DNA from: Zancudomyces culisetae
Taxonomy: Eukaryota; Kickxellomycota; Harpellomycetes; Harpellales; Legeriomycetaceae
DNA: 20,726 nucleotides
Assembly: GCA_001969505.1 (NCBI GenBank)
Contig: LSSK01001620.1
Span: forward strand, 1 to 20,726
Reading direction: 5' to 3'
Positions 1 to 7,498 of this stretch are shown piece by piece; within the stretch, counting starts at the first letter, position 1, and the number at the start of each line of letters is the position of its first letter. The notes beneath the pieces were generated by a model. The model had not been told where the DNA came from, ran no database searches, and saw nothing but the letters and a program-made list of their open reading frames with translations. The position numbers and the translations under genes are program-made.

Positions 1-1148
1 TCTCATTGCTTGCAAGCTTGGAAATATGTGTTTTGAGATTTCGAATAATGGCTTCTCGTTTCATTGGTTGGCTTTCGACAATTTCTTTTGCTGTCTTGAC
101 TGCTGCTGATGACTCTGATTTACCGTTTTTCCCCTTGTTTGCTACAGATTTGCTCTTGAAAACTATGAATTCTGGTCCGTAGAATTCAGTAATCATCTGC
201 TTTTGCTGTGTTGCATTTGCCCACACCGAATAAATCTCTTCAACTAGTGGTCCACTAACTCGTTGTCCGACCAACTTGTTGATTTTCCCGTAAAACTTTG
301 TAATTATTCTTGATCGGTACTCATTTCCCTTTTTTCCAGTACTGAATTTAAGCATCTTTCCGACTATATATCGGCCATAGTTTGCCTTGGCCAACTCTAC
401 AACCTCGTCTATCAACTCTTCAATAATCTTTTCCCGCTGTTGCTGGTTTCCGTGCTTGAGAATACTTTGAATAATTCTGCTACAATCGTGTTTGAATGTT
501 ATTTCCTTGATTCTCCCCTTGATTGTGTTATCCAAAATATCTTGGATCATCTTTTGTCGTTCAACATTGTCAATATCTCCACGCCTTCTTATCACCTCCC
601 ATTTCTTTTTGATGTCCTGGATATCATCGTACATTTCATTCTTTTTTCTCTTTTGATCCTCCAATGCTTTTTTCTTTTCTTTTCTTTTTTCTATTGTTTA
701 ATCAAAGATCATTATTATAGCTTTCTTGCCTACAAATAAATAAATGAATACAAATGTATCAAAAAGCTAACAGTGGAATACAAATGTACATACCTGATGA
801 GTTACCGCTTGTTGGAGCCTTCTGCTCTCCCCCTTCTTCATTCTCCTCCATCTCTTCGTCTTCTTCCATTACCTCCTCGTCTCCCTCTTCCTCGTCTTCC
901 TCCTCTTCGTCTCCTTCAATTACCTCCTCCTCCTCATCATATTCACTATTTTCATCCTCATACTGCTCACTATCACTCGAATCAAATTCCTCCTCACTTG
1001 AGTCTTGTTTAGTTATTGGCACATTCGGTCTCTTTTTTTCCTCTACAACTTTTCTCTTCTTGTTTGCACTTTCCAAACTTTGTACCTTGCCACCTTTACC
1101 TTTGTTGGTTGTAGCTGTAGCTGCTCGCTTGTTGTTTCTATTCGCCAT
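1..1148 (-). CDS. PUF6: Puf6-like pumilio-repeat ribosome biogenesis protein, two exons, 3' end cut by the window
   Basis: Exon 1 is 794-1148 and exon 2 runs from 690 past position 1. The N-terminal ~118 residues are basic (ANRNNKRAATATT) and then very acidic (runs of E and D). Exon 2 starts with a Lys-rich stretch and then shows Puf-repeat signatures (HDCSRIIQ, NYGRYIVGKML, VSGPLVEEIY) and the Puf6-type motif FYGPEFIVF. In yeast, Puf6 is a nucleolar RNA-binding protein of 60S assembly that also represses ASH1 mRNA; that role is transferred by homology. I chose the ATG at 1148, in an A-rich context matching other yeast starts, over a possible in-frame start 21 nt upstream. The splice joins G|AA to give a Glu codon; an in-frame TAA lies just upstream of the acceptor, so the exon cannot start earlier. 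The C-terminal domain is outside the window. Confidence 0.88.
691..793 (-). other. PUF6 intron, 103 nt
   Basis: On the minus strand the donor is GTATGT (793-788) and the acceptor AATAG (ends at 691). Exon 1 ends in phase 1 and exon 2 supplies two bases, keeping the Puf6 frame. The other AGs tried in the intron lead to stops. There is no clear TACTAAC; the nearest branch-like string is GATTAAAC, only a few bases from the acceptor. Confidence 0.8.
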
Positions 1149-1484
1149 TTTTTTTATTCTACCAAACAAAATTCTATTAATTACTTGTGCAATCTAAAGA
1201 TTGCTAATTGCTTGGTTTTGAGGTTATAGCTTTCGAAAAAAAAAATTTTTTTTACTATATTCACTAATATGACCTACTTTGCTCTAAATGTAAAAAAAAT
1301 ATTATTACAACGCAAAATCCAAATCGAAAAAAAAAAAATTTTTTTATTCTTTTTCCAATTTCTCGTGTTTTTATTTGGTAAAAGCGCATTCGCAATCTTA
1401 AATCGAAACAAATTCGTTAAAAAAAACGTGACCTAAATATATTCCGCCCAAACAACCCAAAAAAATATATATAAAAATGAGAGA
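1149..1484. promoter_or_regulatory. PUF6 promoter and COG5 3' flank, with two A-tract/T-tract blocks
   Basis: This 336-nt gap lies between the COG5 stop and the PUF6 start, both genes being on the minus strand. It holds two very similar blocks, A10T8 at 1236-1253 and A12T7 at 1327-1345, each preceded by TCG on the plus strand. They lie about 90 and 180 nt upstream of the PUF6 ATG. AAAAATTTT is the core of the yeast RRPE element found upstream of ribosome-biogenesis genes, which fits PUF6. I saw no PAC (GCGATGAG) motif. Function is inferred. Confidence 0.5.
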
Positions 1485-4400
1485 CTAAAGTAAATTGGTT
1501 AATAAGTCAATACATTGTTTGATGCCCACTATCTTGCTAGCATCGATGCTGTCGACCAAACCAATTAGGTTTCTTATGTTCTTTTCCAATCCCACTCTAA
1601 CAATACTGCTTTCCAAATGATATTGATCGGATTTTTCATCAAGATACACAACTTTTTCAGAGTTGTAGAATGCAGATTCCTTCAGATAGTCCTTACTAGC
1701 CATTCTCCTTGATTGTGCCTGTGAACTGGCACCAAAGCTGTCTACTCCATCCATACTTTTACTACCTGGTGTTTGTGACAACGAGGGTGAGTCTGAAGGT
1801 GAGTCTAACAATAAGGGTAAGATTGAAGGCAAAGATAATGAGCGATCTTGGAGTACCACTGCTGGAAAATAAACGTTCACAAATACTGGATTTTGATCAT
1901 TTGTCGAATCCCCGCTTTCACTATCATCGTTTTCAAGCCAATCGTAGAAGCTCCAAGGGCCAAACAAAGTGCTAATAGGTGTATTTATGTCAGGGCTATC
2001 AGAGTGCGAATTGGTAATTAGCGTGAAAATTCTGGAGGCAATATGGAAAGCTACTATGTAGTTTTGAATATTTTTAAACCCGCCGATACTCTTATCACTA
2101 CCAACAGCCAACATGTCATTCGGTAAAAACAACAGTTGCTTAAACTCCTTTAATCCGGCAGTTAAACTAGTAAAATCCGATTGCTGAACCAATGTCTTGT
2201 TGCTACCTTTGGTGTTTAGATGAGTGGTTTTTAGAGACAGAAACAGTTGCGTTGTCTGAAACTCGTACTGGCTACAAGCATCGACCAACTCCAGATTCAG
2301 ATCCTCAGTTAGCGGATAGGCAAGGCCTACTGACGTTAAAAACGACTTGATCTGTATCCTGACAAAAAGAAGCACTACCTTGCTTAGGGGCTCCGAATCA
2401 ACTTTGGTCTTTTTCAGAAGCTCGGCTATAATCAGTCCATAAATCGCCTCCATATTGCTGAAAAACATTGCGTAGTTCTTTGTGAATTCATTGGACAGTT
2501 CATTGGTAACATTTTTGCCAGATTCATTTCTAGTAGCCTTATCTTGTTGTGTTTGTTTTCCATCAGATATTACCAGTAATTTCCCCATCATTTGGATTAC
2601 TGATGACGAAACACTTCCAAGCAAATAATTCAGGTGTTCTACAATTATCATTTCAATCTCCTCTGAAATTCCCAAAAATAACTGTACCAATCCATCACCA
2701 CTCCTTTCAACATTACCGCTATGGTGACCACCTGTCATAATCGGACTCTGCATATATAGTTTTAGTCCAAAATTCTTTGATCTTTCGGTACTTTCTTTGT
2801 ATTTTGTACCGAATTTGGCGTTGATTTTTCGATTTAATTCCACAAAAAGGTTTATAATCTTGTTGTATCCTACAACTATTGCTGTGGCTTTGTTTATAAA
2901 CATTGGGTTTCTCTTCACTTCAAATATTACATTATCTATAGTTTGGAACGGTAAAAAACTGTTTTCTTTCAAGTCATACTCTTTCAGTCTATCCAGCAAG
3001 TTGTTTATCGATAACCTAACCGAGTATTCTATCAGCTCCTCCACGTTTTTCATCATAGGCTCGAATAGCCGCACATTTTCGATTTCTGTCTCCATAACCC
3101 CAAAGTATCGCTCAAGAGCTCGATCATCGACGTCTAGTGCTCCAGAACCACCAAACATTTGATGCCCGCCCCCAATGTTCATATTGCTTGGTAACGTTAT
3201 CAATGGTGGGAAGCAGCGTTGGGCAGCAGATTCCACCCTGTTATTTACCGAATTGAGATAATCCGAGCCCAACTGCTTTAGTGTTGTATAGTAAATTATC
3301 TGTTCGACATCATATCCAAGGACCGATTTCATTTCCGATGAAATATGCCCAGCAAGCCTTGGGCATAGTTCTATCATAGTTTGCCAAATTGCTGCATATT
3401 CTTTTCCCTGGTTTATCTCCTTTTCTATAATCCCTGCCACGTAATTCCACCAATACACCACTAATCCATGTTCAGATATCTCCGGTCCAAGCTCATGTAG
3501 AAACAAAACCATTTCTTCTTGTACTCCGCCGATCCAATCTCCGTGGTCTCTCGCTTCCTCTTTCACCTTCAAAACACCCTTTTTTCTCGAGATCACTTTA
3601 TCCAAAGTTGATATTCTTCGTCCCTCAGTCACCACCCTCGTAACCATTTTCCGATATTGTTCCCACAACAAATCACTCAGTTTCTTTTCTTCACTTGTAT
3701 CCTCTGCTCTATCTCCTCTTCTATCATGTTTCACTCTACCCTTCTGCACTATATTCTGAATCTCATCAAAGTTTATAACTCCCGTCACCGCCCTCTTGGT
3801 ATTCAATATGCTTTCTTCAATATACTCTCTCATGGTATCCCCCAAAATACCCAAATTAAACAACATTTGCAACCCGTTCCCAACCTCTGTCATTTTTTGC
3901 CTCTCTATTCCTCTTTTAACTGTTTCGATCCCCTCTCTTTCAATCACCTTTTGTCTGGGTTCTATTTCCTTTTTAATTACTTCATGTATATAATCCAACT
4001 TTTCTAGGTCGTTGACTCTTATTACTTCCAATATATCCATAATAGTTAGCCCAGCCATTATATATATCTGCTCTCTCTCTCGTTCGTTTATAGACTCGTT
4101 ATTATTATCTTCTTTGGCTACCTGGATAAGTTTCTCTGGAAATTGGTGCTTCAATCGCTGTACTAGCTTTAGTGCACGACTTGTAGTACGCACCATCTCC
4201 ACTGCCTTTGCCATGTTTTTCGTTCGTATCGAGTATCTAGTCAACTGTTTATAAGGTATTTCAATCTGGTTTTTTATTCTGAAAAACTCGTTCTTGACCT
4301 CCTGGATTTGATTTTTAAGCACCATAGTGTTTTCTTCAACCTCCTCTAGCCCTGACATGTGCTCCAATATCTCTAGTTGATTTTCTGAAACTTTGCTTTT

Positions 4401-4712
4401 AAATTCATATTCCAATTGCTTCATTTTAATTCTCAACTCCTCAACTTTAAAGTTAACTTTTTGCTCGATTCCTTCTATTTCCTCTTTAGTTTGTGGTAGA
4501 GAATACTGTATTTCCTCAGTCTGTTTGCGCATACTCTCACCTTGCTCTTTGAGACTGACATTTCCGAGGCTTCCGCTCATCCCTGTTACATTTTTTGTAC
4601 CCTTTTGCTCAAACGCACCAGATATTGTGGAGTATCCATATTCGGTGGTCAAAAAGTTTTCATTTAAAAACTCTTGGTATTCTATTTTAAGTAAATAGTA
4701 TGAATTCCACAT
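1485..4712 (-). CDS. COG5: Conserved oligomeric Golgi (COG) complex subunit 5
   Basis: An uninterrupted 1075-codon frame. The N-terminus has the Cog5 landmark FLNENFLTTEY...STISGA (residues ~15-33), followed by a coiled-coil heptad region (~60-150) and the characteristic stretch IPYKQLTRYSIRTKNMAKAV (~152-171) leading into LKLVQRL. Further Cog5-like blocks are GNGLQMLFNLGILGDTM, the WEQYRKMV segment and LLFVRIQIKSFLTSVGLAYP. Cog5 belongs to lobe B of the COG tether for retrograde traffic within the Golgi; this is homology-based. The protein is much longer than S. cerevisiae Cog5 (about 400 aa) and longer than human COG5 (about 840 aa). Extra length includes a linker around residue 340, a Gly/His-rich insert (GGGHQMFGGSG, ~520) and a Ser/Asp-rich segment near residues 970-1000. 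The start at 4712 sits about 15 residues before the first conserved block, so no upstream exon is needed. Confidence 0.88.
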   Translation of the reverse strand: MWNSYYLLKIEYQEFLNENFLTTEYGYSTISGAFEQKGTKNVTGMSGSLGNVSLKEQGESMRKQTEEIQYSLPQTKEEIEGIEQKVNFKVEELRIKMKQLEYEFKSKVSENQLEILEHMSGLEEVEENTMVLKNQIQEVKNEFFRIKNQIEIPYKQLTRYSIRTKNMAKAVEMVRTTSRALKLVQRLKHQFPEKLIQVAKEDNNNESINEREREQIYIMAGLTIMDILEVIRVNDLEKLDYIHEVIKKEIEPRQKVIEREGIETVKRGIERQKMTEVGNGLQMLFNLGILGDTMREYIEESILNTKRAVTGVINFDEIQNIVQKGRVKHDRRGDRAEDTSEEKKLSDLLWEQYRKMVTRVVTEGRRISTLDKVISRKKGVLKVKEEARDHGDWIGGVQEEMVLFLHELGPEISEHGLVVYWWNYVAGIIEKEINQGKEYAAIWQTMIELCPRLAGHISSEMKSVLGYDVEQIIYYTTLKQLGSDYLNSVNNRVESAAQRCFPPLITLPSNMNIGGGHQMFGGSGALDVDDRALERYFGVMETEIENVRLFEPMMKNVEELIEYSVRLSINNLLDRLKEYDLKENSFLPFQTIDNVIFEVKRNPMFINKATAIVVGYNKIINLFVELNRKINAKFGTKYKESTERSKNFGLKLYMQSPIMTGGHHSGNVERSGDGLVQLFLGISEEIEMIIVEHLNYLLGSVSSSVIQMMGKLLVISDGKQTQQDKATRNESGKNVTNELSNEFTKNYAMFFSNMEAIYGLIIAELLKKTKVDSEPLSKVVLLFVRIQIKSFLTSVGLAYPLTEDLNLELVDACSQYEFQTTQLFLSLKTTHLNTKGSNKTLVQQSDFTSLTAGLKEFKQLLFLPNDMLAVGSDKSIGGFKNIQNYIVAFHIASRIFTLITNSHSDSPDINTPISTLFGPWSFYDWLENDDSESGDSTNDQNPVFVNVYFPAVVLQDRSLSLPSILPLLLDSPSDSPSLSQTPGSKSMDGVDSFGASSQAQSRRMASKDYLKESAFYNSEKVVYLDEKSDQYHLESSIVRVGLEKNIRNLIGLVDSIDASKIVGIKQCIDLLTNLL

Positions 4713-5109
4713 TAGTTGAAATATTTGCTATCAAGACTATCCTTTATCTTGTTCCCTTTTTTAAATATGCATGTAAGTTTTTAGATGAACAATATTTAAA
4801 TCGGTTTACCCTTATCGAACTGGCTAGACCCATACTCCAAATTCAACTGCATTTTTCCTATACTATTTCCTAACAAAAGCCAACCTGAACTCTGTAAATA
4901 ATATTTTCCAACTCTAGCTCTATTTATTTCCTGGGTTTAAAAATCTAATTATTTCTGAACGTGTATTATTTCCGCAATTTATTTTTCTTTTCCTGTTAAA
5001 TTGAGCAAAGTGTAAAATACCAGCAAAAATCAAGCAATAGCTTGTATAAATATAAAAAGATAAATAGATAAATAGATACATAGATAAATAGATAGAAACC
5101 ACTACAACA
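4713..5109. promoter_or_regulatory. Divergent promoter between COG5 and MCY1
   Basis: A 397-nt AT-rich region between two divergent start codons, so it must hold both promoters. TATA-like strings (TATTTAAATC, TATAAATATAAAAAG) are present on both sides. I found no recognisable sulfur-regulon sites (no CACGTG or AAACTGTGG). The last 50 nt before MCY1 are a tetranucleotide repeat, listed separately. Confidence 0.6.
5059..5095 (+). repeat. GATA/AATAGATA microsatellite just upstream of MCY1
   Basis: Imperfect units of GATA and AATAGATA with an 8-nt period run for 37 nt and end 14 nt before the MCY1 ATG. The repeat probably lies in the MCY1 5' leader or core promoter, where length changes could affect expression; that effect is inference. 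Confidence 0.8.
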
Positions 5110-6689
5110 ATGTCTTTGTCGGCTGGAATGTCACTCAAATTAAGCAACAATAACAGGACAGCCTTATGTATAGGCGTACTTTCATTGTTTTCGATTGCTG
5201 AAGCTATATATATCCTTTATCAAAAAAAACAAAAGGTAACGCGTTCCCGCATTATTTCAAATTCTCAAGTATGTGAGATAGCTATAAATGATATGCAGCT
5301 AATACGTCTGTTTGGTAAACTAATATAGAAAAACCTAGTTCGTGATCAGAATGCAAATAAAGAAAAGAAATTTAAAAAGATAGAAAGGGTTGATAATATC
5401 ACCCAACTAATAGGAAATACACCTATCATTCGAATAAACAGTCTATCAAAGGCACTAGGTTGCGAGATATTGGTAAATATACATCTTTTATTTTTTATTT
5501 TTGTATTTTTTTGGTCTCATTTCCTAGCCTTACCTATGATTCTATCTGCAATTTGCGTTCTTTAACTTTGTTTTTATACTAAATATGTAGGGAAAAGCGG
5601 AGGTAAGTATTGTCGATTAACACTCAACTTTCTAGCAAGCCTATACATGATAAAAGGAACAAAGATCACGAAAATTCTGTTTTTATCAATATATAGTATT
5701 TAAATCCAGGAGGGAGTGCAAAAGACAGAGTGGCCCTTGAAATAATCGAAATGGCTGAAAAGGAGGGAAAACTGGTACCGAATACCGATTCCTGTGTATT
5801 TGAGGGAACCTCGGGATCTACTGGAATATCGGTGTGTATGGTTGCCAAGGCCAAAGGATACAAAGTGTTTATAGTTATGCCTAATGATGTAGCCAGCGAA
5901 AAAAAGACAATCCTGGAGAGTATGGGGGCAACAGTGGAAATGGTGAGACCCTGTTCAATAGTAGAATCGGAAAACTACGTTCGGGTTGCTGAGAGACGAG
6001 CTTTAGAGTACAACTCTGAGGATGGTAATGGTACCTCAAAGAAAGGGTACTTTTTGGATCAGTTTGAAAATCCACACAATTTTATGGCCCATTACAAACA
6101 TACAGGACCAGAGATTCTTGTCCAAACTGGAGGAAAGATCGATGCGTTTGTGCATGGTTCTGGGACTGGTGGGACTATTGCAGGTGTAACCCTATTTCTC
6201 AAACCAAGAATCCCACACCTTAAAGTGTTTCTAGCAGATCCATATGGCTCAGGAAATGCAAACAAAGTCAATTACGGGGTCATGTTTTCACAGACCGAAA
6301 AAGAAGGCACCAGAAGAAGGTACCAAACCGACACACTTGTTGAGGGTGTTGGATTGAATAGACTAACATCCAACTTTGCTAGGCTCTTTAGAAAAGGGTC
6401 ACGCAGCCATGGTTGCGGTGTTAATGGAGCATACACAATAGACGACCAGGCTACAATTTGGATGTCGCGCTACATAATGGAGAACGATGGTCTGTTTTTG
6501 GGCTCTTCGTCTGCTTTAAATCTGGTTGCCACAGTCAAGGTTGCAAAGCTTTTGGGGCCGGGTGCAACAATCTTGACTATTTTGTGCGATTCGGGCCAAA
6601 GACATCTGACCAAATTTTGGAACAACGATCTATTGCAGTCTAAAGGTTTCGATGTTTCCATTCCAACAAGTCTAGATGTATTTTTGTGA
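5110..6689 (+). CDS. MCY1: Mcy1-type cysteine synthase-like PLP protein, four exons with a 12-nt microexon
   Basis: Proposed exons are 5110-5268, 5329-5472, 5591-5602 and 5697-6689, giving 435 aa; every junction is in phase 0. The first ~40 residues hold one membrane segment (TALCIGVLSLFSIAEAIYIL) followed by a Lys-rich patch, as in yeast Mcy1, an outer mitochondrial membrane protein. Exon 2 carries the family block VDNITQLIGNTPIIRINSLS. Exon 3 (GKAE) plus the start of exon 4 (YLNPGGSAKDR) rebuilds the PLP-lysine motif, with Lys114 as the expected Schiff base. Then come EGTSGSTGIS (substrate and PLP loop, ~141-150), DQFENPHN, GTGGTIAG (PLP phosphate loop, ~260), VEGVGLNR, DGLFLGSSSALN and CDSGQRHLTKFW. 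Mcy1 resembles cysteine synthase and CBS, but its reaction in yeast is not firmly settled, so I do not assign a substrate. CTG codons sit on conserved leucines here. The longer N-terminus explains the size compared with ~390 aa in S. cerevisiae. Confidence 0.88.
5269..5328 (+). other. MCY1 intron 1, 60 nt
   Basis: Donor GTATGT at 5269-5274, branch-like ACTAAT at 5319-5324, acceptor ATATAG ending at 5328. The length is a multiple of three and the only in-frame stop is the acceptor TAG itself, so the frame on both sides is the same. A later CCTAG acceptor would shift the frame into a stop. Confidence 0.8.
5473..5590 (+). other. MCY1 intron 2, 118 nt
   Basis: Donor GTAAAT at 5473, acceptor TATGTAG ending at 5590. 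It has the best branch site in the window, TACTAAA at 5577-5583, 7 nt before the acceptor. T-rich body. It separates the end of exon 2 (GCEIL) from the microexon. Confidence 0.82.
5591..5602 (+). other. MCY1: MCY1 exon 3, a 12-nt microexon encoding GKAE
   Basis: GGAAAAGCGGAG is bounded by TAG on the left and a consensus GTAAGT donor on the right. Its four residues, joined to IL before and YLNPGGSAKDR after, match the cysteine-synthase consensus around the PLP lysine (IxxKxExxNPxGSxKDR). Without it the protein would lack the conserved K and E before the motif. Confidence 0.85.
5603..5696 (+). other. MCY1 intron 3, 94 nt
   Basis: Donor GTAAGT at 5603-5608, acceptor ATATAG ending at 5696, with TATCAAT just upstream as a possible branch site. 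Splicing here puts TAT TTA AAT CCA GGA GGG in frame with the microexon. An inner TTTCTAG acceptor does not fit the protein family. Confidence 0.82.
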
Positions 6690-7018
6690 TGCTGCAAACT
6701 TTATTTTGGTGGTGGTATATTTATGCATGATCATTTTAACCCTGTAGATTTAAAAATAAAGTGGAAAATGCAAGACAATTACTAGAAATGAACGCCTAGA
6801 AAAAATCAAAATATGATATAATACTACAATAATTACGAGAGTTACGGTTGCCTACTGCCACAGGACTAGACATCAGTAAATTAAAAGCCTTTCAAAGCTC
6901 AGCTTACAAAGCTGATGTGTTAGTTTGAGAATCAGCTGAAAAATCAATATAATAGAGATGCTGACACGCGTGCAGGCTACAGGCTCAGGCATGTGTGTTT
7001 TCTGGGTAGGCGACAAAT
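6690..7018. other. Convergent gap between MCY1 and the first Ctr-like gene
   Basis: A 329-nt gap between two stop codons; no gene is supported. It contains a perfect hairpin, TCAGCTT-ACA-AAGCTGA (6899-6915), and a palindrome TCAGCTGA (6932-6939) close by. These may help separate the converging transcripts, but no direct terminator signal was recognised. Confidence 0.5.
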
Positions 7019-7498
7019 TTAGCAGCACGATTCCTTGTATGCTGAAACATACTCGGAACTCGCTGTAGTATCAACAGTGGTTGCGCTTACACCAGCCTCT
7101 TTGCCAAACGTGTTAATGTTATTCCTACCAACTTTTTCGTAGTCTTGATCAATAGCCACTTTCTTGTTGTATTTTCTCTTTTTATGAATGGACGTGGATA
7201 TATCTACAATCACAAAGCCTAGGGTAAGCCCGCCAACTATTGAAAAAGCGATAGGGAAATTACCACCCATGATTGCAATCATCAATGCATATCGTATAAA
7301 AACCAGTACAAAGTACAAGATGGCTCTGACAGGTATTTGCCACGTAGTTTTGCGTTTCACTTTGATAAAATCAATACCAAAGGATAGTAACCGTTCGACT
7401 ACACCTGCCAGTATTAACCCTATGCATGCCAATGCGCGATCCCTAGGAGTACGAAGCCAGTAAGCGGCAAGTAGGAAATCCAGATATATTGCTGCCAT
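7019..7498 (-). CDS. Short Ctr-family copper transporter-like protein without metal-binding N-terminus
   Basis: A 159-aa intronless frame with three hydrophobic segments: ~22-40 (ALACIGLILAGVVERLL), ~57-78 and ~80-98. The second holds MxxxM (M73, M77) and the third GxxxG (G90, G94), the Ctr signature for the copper pore and trimer packing. The tail is hydrophilic and ends in CC, as Ctr tails often end in a Cys or His metal site. It aligns with no gap over ~85 residues to the gene at 9158-9806: the spacing between VERLLS/FERCLS and FIRY/MIRY is identical. Unlike that gene it starts only ~20 residues before TM1, with no Met/His/Cys-rich extracellular part. The ATG at 7498 follows TATATAAAAAAA by only a few bases; I looked for an upstream exon and found none. 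A vacuolar Ctr2-like role is possible but unproven. Confidence 0.75.
   Translation of the reverse strand: MAAIYLDFLLAAYWLRTPRDRALACIGLILAGVVERLLSFGIDFIKVKRKTTWQIPVRAILYFVLVFIRYALMIAIMGGNFPIAFSIVGGLTLGFVIVDISTSIHKKRKYNKKVAIDQDYEKVGRNNINTFGKEAGVSATTVDTTASSEYVSAYKESCC

Noticed and set aside
754-1197. Ser-rich plus-strand frame of 147 codons
   Set aside because: It is the antisense of the acidic Glu/Asp codon run in PUF6 exon 1.
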